Shown here in pieces: positions 6,803 through 12,065 of a stretch of DNA of 12,065 nucleotides. This DNA comes from Pseudomonadota bacterium (GTDB taxonomy: Bacteria; Pseudomonadota; Alphaproteobacteria; Rhizobiales; Xanthobacteraceae), in assembly GCA_023434095.1 (NCBI GenBank), contig JAEYTJ010000230.1, forward strand, positions 1-12,065. The letters are read 5' to 3'. The number at the start of each line of letters is the position of its first letter. The stretch's first letter is position 1. Below the pieces are notes generated by a model, which made no database searches, was not told the DNA's origin, and saw nothing but the letters and a program-made list of their open reading frames with translations. The translations under genes and the position numbers were made by a program.

Positions 6803-6832
6803 ATCCCGGACGGCCACAGGCCGATCCGGGAT
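6803..6832. repeat. REP-like palindromic repeat, copy 3
   Basis: Arms ATCCCGGA (6803-6810) and TCCGGGAT (6825-6832) plus inner stem CGGCC/GGCCG with loop ACA make a nearly continuous 13-bp hairpin with a single bulged A at 6824. It shares CCGATCCGGG with copy 1. The preceding TGTC and following CGGGG fit the usual flanks of this repeat type. Confidence 0.7.
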
Positions 6833-7001
6833 CGGGGGCAGAATGATCGCACGCGAATGACCGCCCCGATCCCGGCCGCACGGCTCCTCGCCCCGCCAAA
6901 AGTGGCTTGCCAATAGCTTGCCAGAGGACCTTCAATAGATCGTCGATCGTATGAGGCACGGCGCCGATATCGAATGCCCGCAACTTTTTCTGCCGAGACA
7001 A

Positions 7002-7535
7002 ATGCAAAAAATGGAAGTCGATGAAAGTAAAAGAAATATCATTCAGGGCGACGCCCTTGAGATAATACGTCACGGGCGCTTTGGACCTATCTCCATTGGA
7101 AGTGTCCTCGCCGAGGTCAGAGAATTCCTAAGTCCAATAGAAGGACTTGAGCCCGAACCCCTCATCACATATGATCCCGATGTGGAAGAGACATTTGTAT
7201 TTGCCTTCGACTGTTTGCGTTTTTATTTGAGAAAAAAACACGGTGAAGAATTTAAAGTGTTTTCGATTGTCGTAGATAGCCTGACCGAGGATCAAGGATT
7301 TCTCGATTGTGATGAATATATATTTTTTAAATGCAACGGATTGAGACGTAATATAAAAATAGAAAAGATAAAAAGACGACTAAATAATATGGGGATTGCC
7401 ATCATTGAACAAAATACAATCGCTTATTCCGTGGAGTTGCGTACGCATCCAAACGGCGTTCTAATATTTAATTTCTACCCCCCCGAGGGGAGTTTTGAGC
7501 ACACCGCAACTTTTTCGCAGCTTGTACTTAAATAA
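7002..7535 (+). CDS. AT-rich hypothetical protein, probably horizontally acquired
   Basis: I do not recognise this gene. It would encode about 177 residues, is soluble and slightly acidic, and has no signal peptide or membrane segment. The N-terminal region HGRFGPISIGSVLAEVREFL (40-59 if the frame is read from 6951) weakly recalls small proteins with a G-x-xxG-x-V-xx-L pattern near the start. Large aromatic-rich strands follow (FVFAFDCLRFYLRKK, DEYIFFKCNG, VLIFNFYPPEG). Its base composition stands out: 7321-7380 is about 25 percent GC, whereas flanking genes are visibly GC-rich. AAA, ATA and AAT codons, rare elsewhere in the window, are frequent. The start is uncertain: 7002 has GAG four bases upstream, 6951 and 7011 are in frame and have no ribosome site. 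It sits between a repeat cluster and the MoeB/ThiF-like gene. A cargo or immunity-type role is possible but unsupported. Confidence 0.7.
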   Translation: MQKMEVDESKRNIIQGDALEIIRHGRFGPISIGSVLAEVREFLSPIEGLEPEPLITYDPDVEETFVFAFDCLRFYLRKKHGEEFKVFSIVVDSLTEDQGFLDCDEYIFFKCNGLRRNIKIEKIKRRLNNMGIAIIEQNTIAYSVELRTHPNGVLIFNFYPPEGSFEHTATFSQLVLK

Positions 7536-7632
7536 TGCATTTTACGAGCGAGTAGCCCACTCACGCTTGCTTGTCGAACCAGAGCTCCACCGGCGCGGCC
7601 CGCCGGGATGTCACAAGCGCAATAAGGTCCCG

Positions 7633-8481
7633 CTACCTTGCATGCCCCGACAAATCCTTGATCGTCGGGTTCTCGCCGGTCAGCGGGTTGTCCGGGTCCC
7701 AGCCATAGCTCAGCGTCTCGAAGCGCATGGTGAGGGTGTCGATCATCAACAGCCGTCCGACCAGCCCCTCGCCAAAGCCGGCGACGGCGCGCACCGCTTC
7801 GAGCGCCACCAGCGTGCCGGCCACCCCCGCCACCGCGCCGAGAATGCCGGCCTCGGCGCAGCTGGGCACCAGCCCCGCCGGCGGCGGCTCCGGAAACAGG
7901 CAGCGATAGGTCGGATTCGGCGTGCCGTCCGCCGCCTTCTCGTGCGGGCGCAGGGTCGTCACCGTGGCATCGAAGCGGCCCAGCGCTGCCGACACCAAGG
8001 GCAGGCCGGCCAGCGCGCAGGCATCCGAGACGAGATAGCGGGTGGAAAAATTGTCCGAGCCGTCGATCACCACATCGGCCCCGCCCACCAGCGCCGCCGC
8101 ATTCTCCGCCGTCAGCCGGGCCGCCACCCCCTCGAAGGCGACATGCGGATTGAGCGCGGCGATGAACGCGCCGGCGCTCTCGGTCTTGAGCCGGCCGATC
8201 GCTTCGGTCGTGTGGATCACCTGACGCTGCAGGTTCGACAGCGACACCTCATCATCGTCAATGACCGTAAGGTGCCCGACCCCGGCGGCGGCGAGATACA
8301 TCAGCGCCGGCGCGCCGAGCCCCCCCGCGCCCACCACCAGCATCCGTGCCTTCTTCAGCTTCTGCTGGCCCGGCCCGCCGATTTCGGCCAGCACAAGATG
8401 GCGCGCATAGCGCTCCACCTCTTCCGGGGAGAACAGCGGTGCACGCGGCGGCGGGGAAGAAGCAGCGGGAATGTCTGTCAT
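7633..8481 (-). CDS. moeB: HesA/MoeB/ThiF family adenylyltransferase
   Basis: E1-like enzyme that adenylates the C-terminal Gly-Gly of a small sulfur-carrier protein (MoaD in molybdopterin synthesis, or ThiS in thiamine synthesis). The 282-residue protein has RYARHLVLAEIGGPGQQKL at 24-42, the ATP-binding GAGGLG at 51-56, SLSNLQRQ with Asn83/Arg86, and the catalytic Asp in DGSDNFSTR (D143). C208 in PSCAEAGILG is the conserved Cys of the family. There is no C-terminal rhodanese domain. Three of the four zinc ligands of E. coli MoeB are absent: the first CxxC is TYRC (191-194) and the C-terminal CxxC is replaced by NPLT (265-268). The symbol is therefore tentative; a ThiF role cannot be excluded. 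The start at 8481 begins MTDIPAAS and lacks a Shine-Dalgarno site; an upstream in-frame start at 8553 adds unlikely sequence. It is divergent from pdc. Confidence 0.88.
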   Translation of the reverse strand: MTDIPAASSPPPRAPLFSPEEVERYARHLVLAEIGGPGQQKLKKARMLVVGAGGLGAPALMYLAAAGVGHLTVIDDDEVSLSNLQRQVIHTTEAIGRLKTESAGAFIAALNPHVAFEGVAARLTAENAAALVGGADVVIDGSDNFSTRYLVSDACALAGLPLVSAALGRFDATVTTLRPHEKAADGTPNPTYRCLFPEPPPAGLVPSCAEAGILGAVAGVAGTLVALEAVRAVAGFGEGLVGRLLMIDTLTMRFETLSYGWDPDNPLTGENPTIKDLSGHAR

Positions 8482-8490
8482 GGGGCTGCT

Positions 8491-8496
8491 ATATAA
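8491..8496 (-). promoter_or_regulatory. Possible -10 box of the MoeB/ThiF-like gene (leaderless transcript?)
   Basis: On the minus strand TTATAT lies 10 bases upstream of the ATG at 8481, in the only AT-rich patch of this intergenic region. The hexamer about 17 bp further up, TGTGGC, is a poor -35. If used, transcription would begin within a few bases of the ATG, which fits the lack of a ribosome-binding site. Confidence 0.3.
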
Positions 8497-8706
8497 CAAC
8501 GAACCGCCCGCCCGCCACAGGAGGCGCCCGGCAGGACGAGGCATGGCGGGCACAGCATTGGCCTGCGGCGACAGCGGCCGTCCCGTCCTCTACGAGATAA
8601 GGCAGGCCTTGCGGGCGACCCGCACGGGACGTTGGTTCGAGATACCGGCAGCCGCGGGTTGCTGCTAGCTTCGACGGACCTTCCTCAAGGCAAGGCCGAG
8701 CGCAAC

Positions 8707-10392
8707 ATGACGTACACCGTAGGTAGCTACCTCGCCGCCCGTCTCGCCCAGATCGGGCTGAAGCATCACTTCGCCGTGGCCGGCGACTTCAATCTGGCCC
8801 TGCTCGACCAGCTGCTCACCAATAAGGAGACCGAGCAGGTCTATTGCTGCAACGAGTTGAACTGCGGCTATGCCGCCGAGGGCTATGCCCGCGCCAATGG
8901 CGCGGCGGCGGCCGTCGTCACCTTCAGCGTCGGCGGCCTGTCGATCATCAATGCCATTGCCGGCGCCAACGCTGAGAACCTGCCGGTCATCCTGATCTCC
9001 GGCGCTCCAAACACCAACGATCTGGCCACCGACCATCTGCTGCACCACACGATGGCGACGTCCGATCTCTCCTACCAGCTGGACATCGCCGCCCGGATCA
9101 CCTGCTGCGCCGTCTCCATCACCTCGCCCGAGCGGGCGCCCTCCCAGATCGACGCAGCGATCCGCACCGCCCTGCGCATGAGCAAGCCAGCCTATATCGA
9201 GATCGCGTGCAACATCATCGGGGCTCCCTGTGCGGCGCCGGGACCGGCGAGCGGTCTTCTCGCCCGCGTCTCCAGCGATGGCGCGACGCTGGAAGCCGCC
9301 GTGGCGGCGGCCGCGAATTTCATCAACGGCCGGAAGAAGCCGGTCATCCTCATCGGCCCGAAGCTACGGGCGGCAAAGGCCGAAAGTGCAGCTCTGGCGC
9401 TGGCGGAAGCGCTGGGCTGCCCGGTGGCGGTCATGGCCGCGGCCAAGAGCTTCTTTCCCGAATCGCATCCGCAATTCGCCGGCATCTACTGGGGCGAGAT
9501 CTCATCGCCGGCGACGCGGGAGATCGTCGACTGGTCGGACGGCCTGATCGGCATCGGTACCCTGTTCAACGACTATTCAACGGTCGGCTGGACCGCGAAG
9601 CCGTCAGGGCCCAACCTGCTCACGCTCGACATCGACGGCGTCACCCTGGCCGGAGAGTGCGTCAGCGGCGTTCCCCTCGCCGAGGTTCTCGGCGGCCTGA
9701 CGGCGCGGGTCGAGGCCAATCCGACCGCGCTCGACGAGTTCCGACGGCTTCGCCCGGTGCCCGCTCCGGTACCGGCGGCTCCCCCCGAGGCGGCGCTCTC
9801 GCGTGTCGAGATGATGCGCCAGATCCAGGCGCTGCTCACCGGCGACACCACCCTCATCGTCGAGACCGGCGATTCCTGGTTCAACGGCACCCGCCTCGCC
9901 CTGCCCGACGGCGCGCGTTTCGAGATCGAGATGCAATGGGGATCGATCGGCTGGGCCGTGCCGGCGACCTTCGGTTATGCGGTCGGCGCGCCGGGCCGGC
10001 GCGTGGTGGCGATGATCGGCGACGGCTCGTTCCAGCTCACGGCGCAGGAGGTGGCGCAGATGATCCGGCGCAAGCTGCCGATCCTCATCTTCCTCATCAA
10101 CAATCGCGGCTACACGATCGAGGTCGAGATTCATGACGGGCCTTACAACAATATCAAGAACTGGGACTATGCGGGCCTGATCGACGTCTTCAACGCCGAG
10201 GACGGCGACGGGCTCGGCCTTCGCGCCACAACGGGCGGCGAGCTTGCCGCGGCGATCGCGCGGGCGCTCGGCCATGCCAACGGCCCGACGCTGATCGAAT
10301 GCGCGCTCGACCGCGACGACTGTTCGCCAGACCTGATTTCCTGGGGACGCCGCGTCGCCACGGCCAATGCGCGCCCGCCACAGCCACGGTGA
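8707..10392 (+). CDS. pdc: Pyruvate decarboxylase (thiamine diphosphate-dependent)
   Basis: Non-oxidatively decarboxylates pyruvate to acetaldehyde and CO2 in the cytosol. At 561 residues it aligns almost end to end with Zymomonas mobilis PDC (568 aa), including YTVGxYLAxRLxQIGLKHHFAVAGD at the start. Catalytic residues keep nearly the same numbers: D27, E50 in CCNELNCG, H113-H114, and E472 in GYTIEVEIHDG. The thiamine-diphosphate motif runs from GDGSFQLTAQEVAQM (438-452) to NN at 465-466. I471 and I475, which line the substrate pocket in the Zymomonas enzyme, are kept, favouring pyruvate over indolepyruvate. One difference is INNRGYT where Zymomonas has INNYGYT. The start gives the family N-terminus; GAG lies six bases upstream. 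A longer in-frame start at 8632 is unsupported. No alcohol dehydrogenase is next to it, and I found no convincing promoter in the 225 bp shared with the divergent adenylyltransferase gene. A hairpin TGCGGG-CGA-CCCGCA lies at 8610-8624. Confidence 0.96.
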   Translation: MTYTVGSYLAARLAQIGLKHHFAVAGDFNLALLDQLLTNKETEQVYCCNELNCGYAAEGYARANGAAAAVVTFSVGGLSIINAIAGANAENLPVILISGAPNTNDLATDHLLHHTMATSDLSYQLDIAARITCCAVSITSPERAPSQIDAAIRTALRMSKPAYIEIACNIIGAPCAAPGPASGLLARVSSDGATLEAAVAAAANFINGRKKPVILIGPKLRAAKAESAALALAEALGCPVAVMAAAKSFFPESHPQFAGIYWGEISSPATREIVDWSDGLIGIGTLFNDYSTVGWTAKPSGPNLLTLDIDGVTLAGECVSGVPLAEVLGGLTARVEANPTALDEFRRLRPVPAPVPAAPPEAALSRVEMMRQIQALLTGDTTLIVETGDSWFNGTRLALPDGARFEIEMQWGSIGWAVPATFGYAVGAPGRRVVAMIGDGSFQLTAQEVAQMIRRKLPILIFLINNRGYTIEVEIHDGPYNNIKNWDYAGLIDVFNAEDGDGLGLRATTGGELAAAIARALGHANGPTLIECALDRDDCSPDLISWGRRVATANARPPQPR

Positions 10393-10599
10393 AAAAGCAC
10401 GTCGCGCTTGGCATCCTTCGACGCGCGGACACATCACACCATTGTTGCGAGAGGTTCGGCAGGAAACGCGCCGCCGCGCTACGCCGACCCGACCCCGCCG
10501 GCACGATGCTCTCCGGCCCCAGCCGGAAGAGGAGCGCGCGCCCGTTGCCGTCGCCGGCGCACGCATTGCCGCCTCTCCACGAAACCTCCCGTGCCCCCG

Positions 10600-10628
10600 T
10601 TGCCGGGGGCCGGCGCTTCGATTATGAA
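10600..10628 (+). promoter_or_regulatory. Predicted promoter of tRNA-Arg
   Basis: TTGCCG (10600-10605) and TATGAA (10623-10628) are 17 bp apart and end about 30 bases before the tRNA. A perfect GCCCCC/GGGGGC hairpin (10593-10610) overlaps the -35. It could serve as the weak end of pdc transcription, but it has no T-run. The remaining DNA from 10393 to 10592 shows no gene or clear signal. Confidence 0.45.
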
Positions 10629-10659
10629 GACGCGGCACAGGCGCCGCTTCGCGCCCAAG

Positions 10660-10736
10660 GCACCCGTAGCTCAGCTGGATAGAGCGTTGCCCTCCGAAGG
10701 CAAAGGTCGCACGTTCGAATCGTGCCGGGTGCGCCA
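10660..10736 (+). tRNA. tRNA-Arg (anticodon CCG)
   Basis: A complete 77-base cloverleaf. The acceptor stem GCACCCG (10660-10666) pairs with CGGGTGC (10726-10732), followed by discriminator G and an encoded CCA (10734-10736). The D arm is GCTC/GAGC with loop AGCTGGATA. The anticodon stem TTGCC/GGCAA encloses loop CTCCGAA, so the anticodon is CCG (10694-10696), reading the CGG codon. The T arm is GCACG-TTCGAAT-CGTGC. The gene is intact although it abuts a mobile element, as expected when integration restores the 3' end. Confidence 0.97.
10714..10736. other. Putative attachment site (3' end of tRNA-Arg)
   Basis: The T-loop to CCA segment of the tRNA is the usual crossover target for elements that insert at tRNA 3' ends. 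A recombinase gene begins one or two bases beyond the CCA and reads toward it, as integrase genes next to their att site do. The matching copy at the other end of the element lies outside the window, so the core length is only an estimate. Confidence 0.55.
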
Positions 10737-12065
10737 TCTTGTTTTCTTCACCGGAAATCCGACCTAACATCTTGAACGGCAAGGATAAATTTGCCGTTCG
10801 AAATCCCTCATTTCGGGCATACCGCAGACGGTCTGCAAAGGCCAGTTTGAGCACCGTCCGGCGCTGTTCCAGCTCACCTGAAACCCAGAGATTCCAAGGG
10901 TTTGCGAGAAATCCAAGCGCCGTTCGAACTGTTTGCTCGAAACTCGCTTTCGGCCGGGTGGAGCCCGCCATCTTTTCCTTGAGAGCGAGCTTCTCCTCCT
11001 CAAGCTGGCGGATGCGATCCTCATAGGCGGCAATGACCGAGGGCACGTTGGCGTCGAGGATGCGCTCCAGAAGCTGCCCGACCTGCTTTTCGACTTTGAC
11101 CAGCTGAGCGCCCAGGGCCTTGGCCTGATTCTGACCCGAGGCCAGGCGGCGGTCCCAAAGCGTCTTGAGCATCTTGGTAGCGACGCTGAAGAGCGTCTCG
11201 CTCGGCGTCATGCCCTTGAGCAGTTGCTCGAACGCGCCTTCGATGTCGGAGCGCCGGATCGACTTGCGGTAGCTCACACAGCCCCGCTTGTGGCAAAGGT
11301 AGTAGGGATGCTTCGCGTGTTGGCCCTGGGACCAGCAGGCAGTCAGCGGCGTTCCGCAGTCGTCGCAGACGACGAAGCCGCGCAGCGGAAACTCCTCGTT
11401 CAGGTTGCGTTGGCGCGGGGCATAGATGCCGCCGGACAGGCGGCGTTGAATCTTGCGGTATGTATCGAATGCGATCAGCGGCTCATGTTGCGCGGGGCGC
11501 ATATCGATGCCCCAGGAGGGCATCTCCAGATAGCCCGCGTAGAGGCACTGGTTGAGCAGGATGCCGACGCGCTGATGGCGAACGATCCCGCGACTGTCTT
11601 TCGGAAAGAGCGGATGGTCCTGGAGGTGGCGCTGAACTTCCGCCTGTGTCTCGAAACGGCCCGACGCGAAGCCTTCAAGTGCTTCCGTCACGACGGTTGC
11701 GACAGGCTCGTCACGGACGAGCATCTGGCCGCGTCCTGAAACGCGCGCATAGCGGTAACCGACAGGGGCCTGCATGGTCCAATAGCCGTTCTGGACGCGG
11801 GCCTTCATGCGGTTCTTGGTCTGCTCGCCATTCTTCTGCCGCTGATGCTGGGAGACGCTGGCGAGGAGGTTTTCGACGAGGATCGAGTCCGGGTCTTCGC
11901 CGAACTCGATGGAAGGGGATTCCAGCGTGCCGCCCGCGCTTGCGATTGCCCCGCGAAGCTCAAGGTGCGCCTGCAATCCTCTGGCGAGGCGCGACACATC
12001 GTCGATGATGACGACGGAACCGGCCGCGCGCCTTTTGCGCAGCCAGGCAAGCATCGACTTCATGC
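10737..12065. mobile_element. Left end of an integrated element (serine recombinase module) at tRNA-Arg
   Basis: Everything right of the tRNA CCA to the window edge is a recombinase gene, with no host gene between. Placement flush with a tRNA 3' end, recombinase orientation toward the junction, and looser codon use than in the core genes all indicate an integrated prophage, integrative conjugative element or genomic island. Its cargo and far end are not visible. Confidence 0.75.
10738..12065 (-). CDS. Large serine recombinase, N-terminus outside the window, no own stop before the tRNA
   Basis: Site-specific recombinase of the large serine integrase/resolvase group. Numbering from the Met codon at 12063 (an internal one), 442 residues lie inside the element. 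VVIIDDVSRLARG (17-29) carries the two catalytic-domain arginines, R25 and R28. The recombinase domain (PF07508-like) starts at about NGYWTMQAPVGYRY (92-105). A zinc ribbon has C233-x2-C236 and C257-x4-C262, followed by a coiled-coil region (about 310-366, rich in QLxxxExxLALKEK). The C-terminal ANPWNLW...RRTVLKLAF...FRTANLSLPFKML segment is typical of recombinases of this type in Alphaproteobacteria. The catalytic serine lies upstream, beyond 12065. The frame meets no stop at the tRNA and stays open antisense to 9604. I end the feature where recombinase-like sequence ends. Confidence 0.85.

Noticed and set aside
6548..6916. Overlapping short frames in the repeat region
   Set aside because: They translate palindromic repeats, have no ribosome sites, and are Pro/Arg/Gly-rich with no domain.
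7495..8496. 333-codon plus-strand frame opposite the MoeB/ThiF-like gene
   Set aside because: Antisense to a gene with clear E1-like motifs, and the translation is His/Arg/Gln-rich mirror sequence.
9207..10136. 309-codon second plus-strand frame inside pdc
   Set aside because: An Arg-rich shifted reading of pdc, while the pdc frame itself carries full catalytic motifs.
1..12065. CRISPR array or transposase/insertion sequence
   Set aside because: No regularly spaced repeats and no transposase-like protein were seen; the only mobile-element protein is the serine recombinase at the right edge.

Overview
The window is GC-rich chromosomal DNA from an alphaproteobacterium, most likely a member of Hyphomicrobiales, and Xanthobacteraceae (Ancylobacter/Starkeya-like) is my best guess. 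Three things point this way: an Irr-type haem/iron regulator, which is largely confined to rhizobia-like Alphaproteobacteria, placed divergently to fabA-fabB-fabI; the protein styles of the housekeeping genes; and GC-rich palindromic repeats built around CCGATCCGGG. The genus is inference.

Left part (1-6507) is ordinary core genome. It starts with pheA (phenylalanine synthesis, +). Facing it across a shared terminator is a minus-strand operon fabA-fabB-fabI, which covers the unsaturated branch and the final reduction step of type II fatty-acid synthesis. Divergent from fabA is irr (+), which has a good sigma70-like promoter, a long leader with a hairpin, and a textbook terminator. That terminator is shared with a convergent exported SH3-like protein (-). 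Divergent from the SH3 gene is a glyoxylate/hydroxypyruvate (D-2-hydroxyacid) reductase (+).

Middle (6508-7632) is accessory. About 500 bp holds three REP-like palindromes and a 10-bp direct repeat. It is followed by an AT-rich gene of unknown function whose composition is unlike anything around it, probably horizontally acquired.

Right part (7633-12065): a HesA/MoeB/ThiF-type ubiquitin-like-protein adenylyltransferase (-) lies divergent to a full-length pyruvate decarboxylase (+). The decarboxylase is a rare bacterial enzyme and is very like that of Zymomonas. Next comes tRNA-Arg(CCG), and directly at its CCA end begins a mobile element whose large serine recombinase (-) reads toward the tRNA and runs off the right edge of the window. 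The recombinase frame has no stop before the tRNA. It continues through the tRNA and antisense through most of pdc to 9604. The junction is therefore both an attachment site and an unusual place where the host sequence would supply the recombinase C-terminus.

I saw no complete new multi-gene system (no CRISPR, no defence cassette). The most rewarding items are the recombinase/tRNA junction, the bacterial pdc, the AT-rich orphan, and the regulatory structure between fabA and irr.
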